A program made the position numbers and the translations under genes. The notes under the pieces are model-generated. The model saw only the letters and a list, made by a program, of their open reading frames with translations. It was not told the DNA's origin and made no database searches. A stretch of DNA of 64,000 bases from JAJDIA01 sp031555505 (GTDB taxonomy: Bacteria > Bacteroidota > Bacteroidia > Bacteroidales > Tannerellaceae), in assembly GCA_031555505.1 (NCBI GenBank), contig JAVBUH010000013.1:1-64000 (forward strand), given 5' to 3'. Positions 9,283 to 17,617 of the stretch are shown piece by piece. Numbering within the stretch: the first letter of the stretch is position 1; each line of letters starts with the position of its first letter.

Positions 9283-9600
9283 ATGAAGAAGTTAGTATTA
9301 TCAGCAGCCTTCGTGATGGCCACCGTATCGTTCGCCATCGCACAGTTCAGCAATGAAAGTGTGAATCCGGCTAATGCGGAAGTAACCTTTGTTCAGCAGA
9401 ACGATGAATGGAAAGCAGTGAACGTAGCTGATCTGAGTGCAAGTGTACAGGAAGTAATCAAGAGCCAGGCTGAAACGTATGATGTGAAAGCCGTCTTGTA
9501 CAACGCAACAACCAAACAAGCCAAAGTAACGTTTGTAGCGAAAGCCGACAAAAGTGAAAAAGTAGTCGTATACGACGAAGCTGGCAAAGAAGTGAAGTAA
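9283..9600 (+). CDS. Small secreted protein, possibly PepSY-like
   Basis: The 105-residue protein has a clear signal peptide (starts MKKLVLSAAF, cleavage after about residue 20) and a small soluble body with alternating hydrophobic strands and many Lys, Val and Asp residues. It should be periplasmic or surface exposed. The pattern of helix (SASVQEVIKSQAET) then beta strands resembles half of the PepSY-like fold common in Bacteroidetes, but this is a weak guess. An ATG at 9277 is possible; 9283 gives the cleaner signal peptide. It is the first gene behind a sigma-54 promoter, so expression probably depends on the phosphorelay encoded at 5266-8974. Confidence 0.8.
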   Translation: MKKLVLSAAFVMATVSFAIAQFSNESVNPANAEVTFVQQNDEWKAVNVADLSASVQEVIKSQAETYDVKAVLYNATTKQAKVTFVAKADKSEKVVVYDEAGKEVK

Positions 9601-9691
9601 GTTTCACAAACGTAAAGAGGTAACAAACATAATTTTTTTCGGTATATAATATCCCTACTGAAGGAAGGCATTGTGAAATGCTTCACACAGG

Positions 9692-9730
9692 ACTCAGGCG
9701 AATACTGCAAGGTGTTCGCCTGAGTTGTTT
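9692..9730 (+). terminator. Hairpin terminator downstream of the sigma-54 target gene
   Basis: ACTCAGGCGAA pairs perfectly with TTCGCCTGAGT around a 12-nt loop, followed by TGTTTCT. The T-tract is weak, so some read-through is possible. Confidence 0.6.
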
Positions 9731-10029
9731 CTGGTCTTCACCCGGAGGTATCCCGGGATCAACTATATTTGAAACTACGTCACTTTCAGAGACTGTAAAT
9801 TGGATTCCTCCCAGGGTATAACACCTTGCCTTCTGCCTTTCAGGAGAGGTGTAATTTTCTTGCTGTCAGCAGTTAAGGCCTGAACCATCACCCTTCAGTC
9901 TTCCCTGCAGCCCTTTTTCAGGATCGTATGCTAAATCTTCTATCGGCAGCATCCTTATGATGTATTGTTGTCATAATTATGATGTATTTTTGCCATCTGA
10001 ATGATCATTTCATTCCACACTTATGCAGA

Positions 10030-10161
10030 TTCCGTTCCACTGCTGTGAAGATTCCTTTTCACAGCAGTGAAGCTTTCGTTTCACAGCTGTGAAGCTTACA
10101 CATCATAGCTGTGAGGAGAAGGCATCACAGATGTGAGGAGAAGACATCACAGCTATGAAAA
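10030..10161. repeat. Tandem array of six 22-bp mini-hairpin units
   Basis: Six units of exactly 22 bp start at 10030, 10052, 10074, 10096, 10118 and 10140. Each carries a degenerate palindrome such as TTCACAGCAGTGAA (5-bp arms, 4-base centre). Later units drift to ATCACAGATGTGAG and similar. There are no unique spacers, so this is not a CRISPR array. Confidence 0.85.
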
Positions 10162-10248
10162 GGAAAGGTATTGCTAATGCCGGAAATAGAACTCCGTATT
10201 CCCGACAATAGTTGTTGCAGATGCCAACGATAGAGACAGCAGGCTTCG

Positions 10249-10335
10249 TTTCCAATCGGAGTAGACTTGAAGATATACGCTTTCCAATCGGTGCAGACTT
10301 GAAGATGTACGCTTTCCAATCGGTACAAATCTGAA
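10249..10335. repeat. 32-bp direct repeat, two full copies and one partial
   Basis: Units start at 10249, 10281 and 10313 with TTTCCAATCGG; the first two continue through CTTGAAGAT and TACGC. The first two differ at a few bases and the third decays after about 20 bp. The array ends about 45 bp before the AraC-type gene's promoter. Confidence 0.8.
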
Positions 10336-10379
10336 ACGATTTGGCACTCCTCATGTTTACGGATTGATCAGGGAACGGC

Positions 10380-10410
10380 TTGGCCAAGTGAATGGAATGT
10401 AGTACCTTTG
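10380..10410 (+). promoter_or_regulatory. Promoter of the membrane AraC-type regulator
   Basis: TTGG (10380-10383), a 19-bp spacer and TACCTTTG (10403-10410) fit the Bacteroidetes two-box promoter with one mismatch in the -33 box. The ATG at 10442 is 31 bp downstream. Confidence 0.7.
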
Positions 10411-10441
10411 TGCTTCTCAATGTGAGAATGAGTACCATTAT

Positions 10442-11620
10442 ATGGATGCATTTGACAATCTAATTCTATTTATCCCTTTTTTTGTTTCGCTGTTCTGGGG
10501 GCTTACGCTGTTTGCCAACCGGAAGGTGAATGCCCGTCCCCAGCATATCTGGAATGCCTTCCTGGTGGTATGCTGCGTAGACTCCTTTATTTGGGGAGTG
10601 CTGTTCAGTGGTACAAGCGACTATCATTCCTATTATAAGCTGGATATCGTCGATATTACGCTTACCTTGTCTTTCTTCCCGATCATCTATCTATATTTCC
10701 GGTCGTTGACGCAAAGAGGGAAAATCCCCTTCCGGCAGTACCTTTGGTTTGCGCCCGGCCTGCTGGTCGGCGTGGTGTCGGCGCTACTGTACGGGCTGAT
10801 GGGCGAGCAGCGGTCGGCGGAGTATGTGCGGGAACTGATCGTGAACCCCGTCCACTTCCATTTCACCACCGGATCGCTCGAATGGGCGCTTTACCAGGTA
10901 AGCGTCAATGGGCTGAGTGTGGTCCTTTTCGTGCAGGTGGTGTCGGTAATGCTCTATTCCACCCTGAATCTGGTGCGGTATAAAAAAGGGCTCAGCAACT
11001 TCTTTTCCAACCTCGATGAGACCTCGGTCCGCGAAAACCGGGCGGTGCTGATCAGCCTCTTTGTTTTATTGGGCATCGCCCCGATTGCCATTTGCCTGTG
11101 GAGCTGGGACTATGAACGCTACCATCTGTTGCGGTATGTGCTGATGGGGCTGACTGGTGCGTTGTTCTATTCGATGAGTTTCCATGTGTCACGGATGCGG
11201 TTCGTTACGGAAGAACGGGTCCTTGAAGCGGATGAACCTGGCGGCGAGGCGATAAGCCCTGCCGAGATGAACGCGGCCTGCCTGAGCCTCCTGCCCCGGT
11301 TCGTGGCGTTGGTGGATGGGGAACGGCTCTTCCTCCAACCGGAACTTACGCTGAACGATATCGCCCTGCTGCTCAAATCCAACCGTACCTACGTTTCCCA
11401 CATCATCAATACCTCTTTCCAATGTACGTTTTACGAATTTATCAACGGGAAACGGATCGATTACGCCAAGGAACTGATCACCCAAAAGCCCGGCCTTTCA
11501 CAGGAACAGATGGCCGAACAATCGGGTTTCGCCTCCACGTCCACCTTCAGCCGGGTGTTCAAAAAGCAGACGGGTTCCACCTTCAGTGAGTGGCGGAAAT
11601 CGGTGATAAACCAGCCATAA
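10442..11620 (+). CDS. Membrane-anchored AraC-family transcription regulator
   Basis: The 392-residue protein has about seven hydrophobic helices in residues 1-250 (starting at FIPFFVSLFWGL) and a cytoplasmic AraC-type DNA-binding domain from about 275 to the end, with LTLNDIALLLKSNRTYVS for the first helix-turn-helix and FASTSTFSRVFKK for the second. The design suggests direct sensing at the inner membrane coupled to transcription. A BspA-like surface protein gene follows 127 bp downstream on the same strand with its own promoter-like element and is the nearest candidate target. Signal and regulon are unknown. Confidence 0.9.
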   Translation: MDAFDNLILFIPFFVSLFWGLTLFANRKVNARPQHIWNAFLVVCCVDSFIWGVLFSGTSDYHSYYKLDIVDITLTLSFFPIIYLYFRSLTQRGKIPFRQYLWFAPGLLVGVVSALLYGLMGEQRSAEYVRELIVNPVHFHFTTGSLEWALYQVSVNGLSVVLFVQVVSVMLYSTLNLVRYKKGLSNFFSNLDETSVRENRAVLISLFVLLGIAPIAICLWSWDYERYHLLRYVLMGLTGALFYSMSFHVSRMRFVTEERVLEADEPGGEAISPAEMNAACLSLLPRFVALVDGERLFLQPELTLNDIALLLKSNRTYVSHIINTSFQCTFYEFINGKRIDYAKELITQKPGLSQEQMAEQSGFASTSTFSRVFKKQTGSTFSEWRKSVINQP

Positions 11621-11707
11621 TACCCCCGTTTTTACGTTTCGCCTCGCGCTTTTACGCTTTGGCATGAGTTCGGCCCTGTGAATGCAGGGTCTGTTTTCGC
11701 TCGTCTT

Positions 11708-11715
11708 TACCTTTG
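11708..11715 (+). promoter_or_regulatory. Promoter -7 element for the BspA-like gene
   Basis: TACCTTTG lies 32 bp before the ATG at 11748. No clear -33 box is visible, which would fit a need for an activator. Confidence 0.55.
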
Positions 11716-11747
11716 CCGGATAAGATTTATGAAAAATTAATTAGATT

Positions 11748-13745
11748 ATGAAACGAATCATTTTTTTATTGTTGACACTCCTGTTGGCAGGGGTGGGGGG
11801 CGCGAAGGCGGCTGAAGTATTTGTTACCAAAGTAACGGGGACGTTTATTCGTGATCTGGGCATTACTATCAGTCAAGGGGACATCTTAGTTATTCAGGGA
11901 GACCAATTGGAAGCAGTCGAAGATCCATTGATACCAGACGACTGGAAATATTTGATGTGGATGAGTACCAGCTACAGCCTCCGGTTGGAAAATAGCACTA
12001 CGGTTATTCCGGCCGGAGCTTTCCAATCTTGTTTCGGCCTGACTGGAATCGAGTGCCCGGATGTGACGACTATCGGGGACGATGCTTTCAAAGGTTGTAT
12101 GAACTTGGTTATGATCGACTGTCCGGAGGTGACGACTATCGGGAACGATGCTTTCAATGGTTGCACCGCTCTGACTGGCGTATCCTTTCCGGAAGTGACG
12201 GAGATCGGGGACAATGCTTTTCGGGGTTGTCGGAGTCTGGATGAAATCATCAACTTTCCGAAAGTGACGGAGATCGGGGACAATGCTTTCCAAAGCTGTT
12301 CCGGACTGTCAAGCATTTCCATGCCGGAAGCAACGACGATCGGAAGCTATGCTTTCGACGGTTGTACCGCTTTAGCCAGCATCGCCTGTCCGTCCCTGAT
12401 CACGATCGGGAGCCAGGCTTTTTACAGTTGTGCCGCTTTGACCAGCATCGCCTGTCCGTCTCTGACGACGATCGGGAACTATGCTTTCGCCGCATGTTTA
12501 AGTTTGACCAGCATCACCTGTCCGTCTCTGACGACGATCGGAAGCTATGCTTTCATTGGTACCCCTTTGACCAGCATCACCTGTCAGTCACTGACGACGA
12601 TCGGAAGCTATGCTTTCGACGGTTGTACCGCTTTGACCAGCATCACCTGTCCGTCTCTGACGTCGATTGATAGCTATGCTTTCAGAGGTTGTGCCGCTTT
12701 GACCAACATTAACTGTCCGGATTTGACGACGATCGGGAGGGAAGCTTTCGATGGTTGTGCCCGTTTGGCCAGCATCGCCTGTCCGTCTCTGACGACGATC
12801 GGGGCATATGTTTTCAGCGGTTGTAGCTCTTTGACCCTGCTTGAACTGGGATCTACTCCGCCGTCTGAAGTAGACGGTACTAGCTTTGGAGATATTTCCG
12901 GCCCTCTGTTACTGTTGGTGCCGGATACGGATGGTTATACAGATGCTTATATGGATGAATATCCTGCCGGTAGCGTGGTATATGAAGGCGGCTGGACAGA
13001 GACCGACACGGTGAAATTGGACGAAGGGGATGAACTCTCGTTGGTGGTTTTTGGTCTGGAAGACCGCCCCGGTATTTCCGGCCTGCAATGGAAGAAAGGC
13101 GGCGCAGACATATCAGGTGCAACACGCCTAAGCTATACCGTGGCATCAGTAACAACGGCCGACGAGGGTGATTATACGATGTCGTTTACCTTTAACGAAA
13201 AGCCGGCGAACCTCTTCTCCCGCCAGGTAACGGTAAATCCGGCTCCCGAGCCAGAACCCGAACCCGAACCAGAGGTTACTGCCTTCACCGTCACCCTCCT
13301 TGCCGACGAAGGGATCAATCTGCTGCCAAGCGCAGGGATGTATACGGCAAGCATGGGCAATTCGTTCGCCTTTTACATAACGCTCGCCCCGGGCTTCGAG
13401 GGACATACGCCACAGGCTACGGTCAACGGCAACCCCGTCACCCTTATCCTGCGGCCCAACGGTTACGAATGGATGTATGTGATCCCCAGAGTAGACGATG
13501 ATACGCGTGTCAATGTCACGCTTTCCACAACAGGCAACGACCGCGTTGACGCTTCACGTATCTACAGCCGCGAGGGTCAGCTTGTGGTCGAAACGGCGCA
13601 GGCGGGTACGCTGACTGTCTACAACACAAGCGGACAAACCGTTGTGAACCGCCGCCTCACCGAAGGGCTCACCACGATCGCACTGCCTGAGGGCGTCTAC
13701 ATCGTGAAACTGGGTGAACGGGTAGAACGGGTTGTGATGAAATAA
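11748..13745 (+). CDS. BspA-like leucine-rich repeat surface protein with C-terminal sorting-type domain
   Basis: The 665-residue protein has a signal peptide (about 1-21) and a 13-copy LRR_5 array from about residue 86 to 370. The repeat is 22 residues (IGSYAFDGCTALTSITCPSL plus two), except copy 4 (23) and copy 9 (21). The array holds 21 Cys, often two per repeat in register. Then come an Ig-like segment (about 420-500), a Pro-Glu linker (PEPEPEPEPE) and a domain to about 600. The last 65 residues run through GTLTVYNTSGQTV and end in ERVERVVMK, resembling a type IX secretion C-terminal sorting domain. Such proteins are typically surface adhesins. The sorting role is inferred; no secretion genes are in the window. 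Confidence 0.88.
   Translation: MKRIIFLLLTLLLAGVGGAKAAEVFVTKVTGTFIRDLGITISQGDILVIQGDQLEAVEDPLIPDDWKYLMWMSTSYSLRLENSTTVIPAGAFQSCFGLTGIECPDVTTIGDDAFKGCMNLVMIDCPEVTTIGNDAFNGCTALTGVSFPEVTEIGDNAFRGCRSLDEIINFPKVTEIGDNAFQSCSGLSSISMPEATTIGSYAFDGCTALASIACPSLITIGSQAFYSCAALTSIACPSLTTIGNYAFAACLSLTSITCPSLTTIGSYAFIGTPLTSITCQSLTTIGSYAFDGCTALTSITCPSLTSIDSYAFRGCAALTNINCPDLTTIGREAFDGCARLASIACPSLTTIGAYVFSGCSSLTLLELGSTPPSEVDGTSFGDISGPLLLLVPDTDGYTDAYMDEYPAGSVVYEGGWTETDTVKLDEGDELSLVVFGLEDRPGISGLQWKKGGADISGATRLSYTVASVTTADEGDYTMSFTFNEKPANLFSRQVTVNPAPEPEPEPEPEVTAFTVTLLADEGINLLPSAGMYTASMGNSFAFYITLAPGFEGHTPQATVNGNPVTLILRPNGYEWMYVIPRVDDDTRVNVTLSTTGNDRVDASRIYSREGQLVVETAQAGTLTVYNTSGQTVVNRRLTEGLTTIALPEGVYIVKLGERVERVVMK
12003..12860 (+). 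repeat. 66-bp coding tandem repeats of the LRR array
   Basis: Thirteen units of about 66 bp encode the LRR. Copies 6-12 are nearly identical in DNA (CTGACGACGATCGGAAGCTA recurs), so the array can expand or contract by recombination without shifting the frame. Confidence 0.85.
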
Positions 13746-13810
13746 CGTTGCATCGAACTTTCACTGTGTTGTTATTGTTCCTTTAATATAATCCTATATA
13801 CCTATATAAT

Positions 13811-13981
13811 ATGGAAACGAATAACACAAAACAGGCAACGGGAAGCGAAGTAGTGGATGATGCCAAACTGAAGTATCCGGTACAGAAACGTGCGCACAAG
13901 GGAGTGATTGAAGAAAAAGAAGTGAAACATGCGGTAAATGACCTGAATCCCGATTTGGGCAGTATGGACAGCCGTGGCTGA
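13811..13981 (+). CDS. Small hydrophilic protein, unknown
   Basis: A 56-codon ORF begins METNNTKQATG and ends SMDSRG. It is strongly hydrophilic and charged (EEKEVKHAVNDL), with no signal peptide, membrane segment or cysteine, so it would be cytosolic. It starts 65 bp after the BspA-like gene. No family was recognised. The ordered composition and an ATG in an AT-rich leader typical of this genome support a real gene, but it is too short to be sure. Confidence 0.5.
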   Translation: METNNTKQATGSEVVDDAKLKYPVQKRAHKGVIEEKEVKHAVNDLNPDLGSMDSRG

Positions 13982-14064
13982 CAAGTGTACATTTACTATT
14001 TCTTAATTAGTGCAAAGTGTTAAAGAAAACTCTCCGAATCGATGGTAGGGTGGTGGCAAAATAG

Positions 14065-14072
14065 TATATTTG
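14065..14072 (+). promoter_or_regulatory. Promoter -7 element for the acyl-CoA synthetase gene
   Basis: TATATTTG overlaps the apparent TTG start at 14070 of a longer frame, which places the true start at the ATG at 14106. Confidence 0.65.
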
Positions 14073-14105
14073 CCTCAAATCGTTAAACCAAATGATCAAA
14101 ACGTT

Positions 14106-16166
14106 ATGATAAACCGGGAACTAATCAGTCCTCAAAGCATCGTTGTGGTGGGAGGTTCCAACAATGTGCACAAACCGGGCGGACGCCTGGTTCGGAATCT
14201 GTTGGATGGAAAATATGCAGGTGAACTGTATGTGGTGAACCAGAAGGAAACAGACGTACAAGGTCTGATGTCTTATCCCTCTGTACGTGATATTCCGGAT
14301 ACGGAACTGGCCATTATTTCGATTCCGGCTGCCGGCTGTCCGGAAGCGATGGACATCTTAGCCAACCAGAAAGGTGTAAAGGCATTTATTGTGGTGTCTG
14401 CCGGTTTTGGCGAAGAGACCGCGGAAGGCGCCGTACTGGAAAATCAGATACTGAAGATCGCTACGGATGCCGGCGCTTCCCTGATAGGGCCGAATTGTAT
14501 CGGTGTGATGAATATGCATTACCATGGGGTGTTTACCCGGCCGGTGCCTGATTTCCATGTGGATGGGGTAGACTTTATCTCCAGCTCGGGTGGTACGGCG
14601 CTGTTCATCATGGAATCGGGGCTCACCAAGGGCTTGCGTTTCGCATCGGTATGGACAGTGGGTAATTCCAAGCAGATCGGTGTGGAAGATGTGATTGAAC
14701 ACATGGACCGTACGTTTGATCCGGTACTGGACTCCAGGATCAAGATGATGTATATCGAACAGATCAAGGATCCGGATAAATTATTGTTCCACGCTTCTTC
14801 CCTCATACGGAAAGGTTGCCGTATCGCCGCCATCAAGTCGGGCAGTACGGATTCGGGACAGCGCGCGGCTTCTTCGCATACCGGTGCCATCGCCAGTTCG
14901 GATTCGGCGGTGGAAGCTTTGTTCCGTAAGGCAGGTATCGTTCGTTGTTTCAGCCGGGAAGAGCTGACTACCGTAGCCAGTATCTTTACCCTGCAAGAAG
15001 TGAAAGGACGCAATTGTGCCATCATTACCCATGCGGGCGGACCGGCTGTGATGCTGGCCGACGCCCTTTCCAAAGGGCGGCTCAACGTGCCTCCGCTGGA
15101 AGGCCCCCTGGCGGCTCAACTCAAATCTAAATTGTACCCGGGCGCTGCCGTAGGCAATCCGATCGATATCGTGGGTACCGGTACGCCCGAACACCTGGCT
15201 ACGGCGATTGATTTCTGTGAGAAAGAATTTGATGCCGTGGATATGATGATGGTGATCTTTGGGAATCCCGGCCTGGTCAAAGTGTATGATGCGTATGAGG
15301 TATTGCATAAGAAGATGGAAGAATGTAAAAAACCCATCTTCCCGATTCTGCCTTCCATCACCACGGCAGGGCCTGAAACAAAGAGTTTTGTCAAGAAAGG
15401 GCATGTGAACTTCTCCGATGAAGTGACGCTGGGAACGGCGCTGTCACGGATTATCAATACGCCCAAACCGGCCAGTACGGATATTCAGTTGTATGGGGTG
15501 GATATACCGGGGATCCGCCGGATTATTGACGGCCTGCCAAGTAACGGCTACCTCTCTCCCGACGAAGTTCGCCGATTGCTGAAAGCGGCCAATATCCCCC
15601 TGGTGGATGAACTGGCCTCGTCTGATAAGGTTGAATTAGCGGCCTTTGCCAAAAAAGTGGGTTATCCGGTGGTGGCCAAAGTGGTGGGACCGGTACATAA
15701 AAGCGATATCGGCGGCGTAGTGCTGAATATCCGGGGCGAAGAGCACCTGCTCTTTGAATGTGAACGGATGATGAAGCTGCCGGATGTGACGGGTATCCTG
15801 GTGCAGCCGATGCTCAAAGGGCAGGAGTTGTTCCTGGGGGCGAAATATGAGAACCGCTTTGGGCACGTAATGCTTTGCGGACTGGGTGGCATTTTTGTGG
15901 AAGTACTGAAGGATGTATCGTATGGGCTGGCGCCGTTGTCGTATGAAGAAACGTTCTCCATGATCCGTTCGTTGCGGGGTTATGCAATGATCAAAGGTAC
16001 GCGTGGGCAGAAAGGGATCGATGAACAGCAGTATGCCGATATCATTGTCCGCCTCTCTACCCTGCTTCGCTTTGCCAGTGAGATAAAGGAAATGGATATC
16101 AATCCGTTGTTGGCTACCGAGAGAGGCTTGTTTGTGGTGGATTCACGTATCAGGATTGAAAAGTAA
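14106..16166 (+). CDS. ADP-forming acetate/acyl-CoA synthetase (fused alpha-beta)
   Basis: The 686-residue protein has the fused order CoA-binding domain (1-130, SIVVVGGSNN and FIVVSAGFGE), succinyl-CoA synthetase-like flavodoxin domains (about 145-440; SSSGGTALFIMESG, and the phospho-His candidate in SSHTGA) and a C-terminal ATP-grasp domain (about 465-686). Such enzymes convert acyl-CoA, ADP and phosphate to the acid, CoA and ATP, a fermentative ATP-yielding step. Acetyl-CoA is the common substrate but branched or aryl acyl-CoAs are possible. The TTG at 14070 is rejected because it lies in the promoter. It converges with an AraC regulator gene at 16200. Confidence 0.9.
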   Translation: MINRELISPQSIVVVGGSNNVHKPGGRLVRNLLDGKYAGELYVVNQKETDVQGLMSYPSVRDIPDTELAIISIPAAGCPEAMDILANQKGVKAFIVVSAGFGEETAEGAVLENQILKIATDAGASLIGPNCIGVMNMHYHGVFTRPVPDFHVDGVDFISSSGGTALFIMESGLTKGLRFASVWTVGNSKQIGVEDVIEHMDRTFDPVLDSRIKMMYIEQIKDPDKLLFHASSLIRKGCRIAAIKSGSTDSGQRAASSHTGAIASSDSAVEALFRKAGIVRCFSREELTTVASIFTLQEVKGRNCAIITHAGGPAVMLADALSKGRLNVPPLEGPLAAQLKSKLYPGAAVGNPIDIVGTGTPEHLATAIDFCEKEFDAVDMMMVIFGNPGLVKVYDAYEVLHKKMEECKKPIFPILPSITTAGPETKSFVKKGHVNFSDEVTLGTALSRIINTPKPASTDIQLYGVDIPGIRRIIDGLPSNGYLSPDEVRRLLKAANIPLVDELASSDKVELAAFAKKVGYPVVAKVVGPVHKSDIGGVVLNIRGEEHLLFECERMMKLPDVTGILVQPMLKGQELFLGAKYENRFGHVMLCGLGGIFVEVLKDVSYGLAPLSYEETFSMIRSLRGYAMIKGTRGQKGIDEQQYADIIVRLSTLLRFASEIKEMDINPLLATERGLFVVDSRIRIEK

Positions 16167-16199
16167 AAAAGATTTTCAACCGAGCCGGGCTGCACTTCT

Positions 16200-17081
16200 T
16201 TATTTGATTTTCCGGTAGTCTTTGGGTGAATAACCGGTGTGTTGCTTGAAGTATTTGCCAAAGAAAGACTGGTTGGGGAAATGCAGCCTGTCGGAAATCT
16301 CCTGTATGCTGGCGTTGGATGAACGCAACTGCACCTTGGCTTCCAGTATCACATACAGGTCGATCCACTCGCCGGCTGTTTTCCCGCTGATGGCTTTGAT
16401 GGTTTGTGAGATGTATTTGGAGGTGAAGTTCATCTGCCTGGCATAAAACGATACGCTGCGATGTTCGATGAAGTGGGTATGCACTAACGCCAGGAATTGC
16501 TGGAATAATGATTCTTGTCGGTTTTTGGCGTTTGTATCCTGCGCATGATGCCGGAAAACGATATTAAAGGCTTCGTAGAAAAGAGAAGACAATAAATGAA
16601 ATGTCAGTTGCTTGTGATACAGGTGTTCTTTGTCGCCAACACGGTCGGACATGAATGAATAGTAATTTTCAATGCATGCCACTTCCTCGGCTGTCAATGT
16701 GGTGAGCGGGTGTTCTTGTATGAAGACGAAAATGGAAGACATATCCCCCATAAAAGGGATCACTTCATTGATCATTTTGCGGGATACTCCGATCAGGATA
16801 CCTGAAAAATCAGGACTGCGCTCCAGTTGCTGGAGGATTTGATCGGGCATGGCGATGAGCATGCTGTTGGGAACTAAGTCAAACTCTTTCAGGTTGATGG
16901 CTGTGCGGGTCTTCCCGGCCCGGCATAATACCAACATCGCAAGATCTACCTTCAACGGATGCCCGGAAGGAAAGATTTCGCGTACGTCTTTAAAAATTAT
17001 AAGGTTGTCGTCAATAGTCTCTATTCCTGGTATACTGTCTCCAAAAGAAAGCTGTATACGGGACTGTTTATTCTCCTCCAT
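16200..17081 (-). CDS. AraC-family transcription regulator
   Basis: The 293-residue protein has an N-terminal cupin-like sensor region (about 1-185) and a C-terminal AraC DNA-binding domain (about 190-293) with two helix-turn-helix units: VSFYARQMNFTSKYISQTIK and IQEISDRLHFPNQSFFGKYF. No membrane segment is present, so it is cytosolic. It is convergent with the acyl-CoA synthetase gene. Upstream of its ATG the reverse strand has TATATTTA, one base off the -7 consensus, so it probably has its own promoter. The effector is unknown. Confidence 0.9.
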   Translation of the reverse strand: MEENKQSRIQLSFGDSIPGIETIDDNLIIFKDVREIFPSGHPLKVDLAMLVLCRAGKTRTAINLKEFDLVPNSMLIAMPDQILQQLERSPDFSGILIGVSRKMINEVIPFMGDMSSIFVFIQEHPLTTLTAEEVACIENYYSFMSDRVGDKEHLYHKQLTFHLLSSLFYEAFNIVFRHHAQDTNAKNRQESLFQQFLALVHTHFIEHRSVSFYARQMNFTSKYISQTIKAISGKTAGEWIDLYVILEAKVQLRSSNASIQEISDRLHFPNQSFFGKYFKQHTGYSPKDYRKIK

Positions 17082-17213
17082 GTATACTCGTTTTACAGCG
17101 GATAAATATAGGAAAAATAATTGAATTACAATTGATCTACTTGTTTTTTTTTGTTGAAAATGTGGTTTTGTCTGATTCTCTAATCAATAGAATCGTATTT
17201 TCTTTATAAATCG

Positions 17214-17609
17214 TTAACCTCGATTAAGAAGCTTGTTTATTTCTTCAAGCAGGATGATCCGTTCCAATGAAAAAGTGCGATCGTTTTTTTGAAGATATTC
17301 CAGGAGGAATTTAGCGCGTTCCAGCATTGCCTGTTGTTGGGAAGGGTAGAGTAAACTCTCTTCTATCAGTGTTTTAACGGCTATCTCCATCCGCTGTATG
17401 CCTCCTCCATCGTCTTTGTCAAGATTCCGGCGAATCTCGTCCGGATCGGTATTCATTAACACCGTGTGATCTAAATGGAGCGAATTATAAACTACCTGTA
17501 CTAATGGAGGTATTTGGCGGGCGGCATCGTTGTTCCGTAACCCAATTATTTGGGCTAATACTTTGCCAAGTTCTTCAATCTGGACCATAATAAAATCTCT
17601 GCGTAACAT
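17214..17609 (-). CDS. Small cytosolic protein (DUF6483-like), unknown function
   Basis: The 131-residue protein is almost all helical, with N-terminus MLRRDFIMVQIEELGKVLAQ and a charged C-terminus. No catalytic motif or signal peptide is visible. The RRD-x5-QIEELG start resembles a family of small uncharacterised bacterial proteins (I recall DUF6483, not verified), which supports the start at 17609 rather than the internal Met at 17588. It begins 8 bp after the cyclophilin gene stop and is probably co-transcribed with it. Confidence 0.7.
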   Translation of the reverse strand: MLRRDFIMVQIEELGKVLAQIIGLRNNDAARQIPPLVQVVYNSLHLDHTVLMNTDPDEIRRNLDKDDGGGIQRMEIAVKTLIEESLLYPSQQQAMLERAKFLLEYLQKNDRTFSLERIILLEEINKLLNRG

Positions 17610-17617
17610 TGTGTGGC

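Larger units (their letters stand above)
9601..10441. other. Gene-free stretch with terminator and tandem repeats
   Basis: No credible gene was found. The stretch holds a hairpin at 9692-9725, a six-unit 22-bp array at 10030-10161, a 32-bp repeat (two full copies and one partial) at 10249-10335, and the promoter of the AraC-type gene at 10380-10410. Confidence 0.75.

Noticed and set aside
10030..10161. CRISPR array
   Set aside because: Units are tandem without unique spacers and no cas genes are present. The same holds for 40365-40465, where the variable parts are only 11-12 bp.
10340..10356. Sigma-54 promoter before the AraC-type gene
   Set aside because: TTGGCACTCCTCATGTT has a good -24 box but GT in place of GC at -12; a normal promoter lies closer to the gene.
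11886..12322. Reverse-strand and +1-frame repeat proteins across the LRR array
   Set aside because: They are periodic shadows of the 66-bp coding repeat, with no start context.
14070..14105. TTG start giving 12 extra residues to the acyl-CoA synthetase
   Set aside because: The TTG is part of the -7 element TATATTTG; the ATG at 14106 is preferred.
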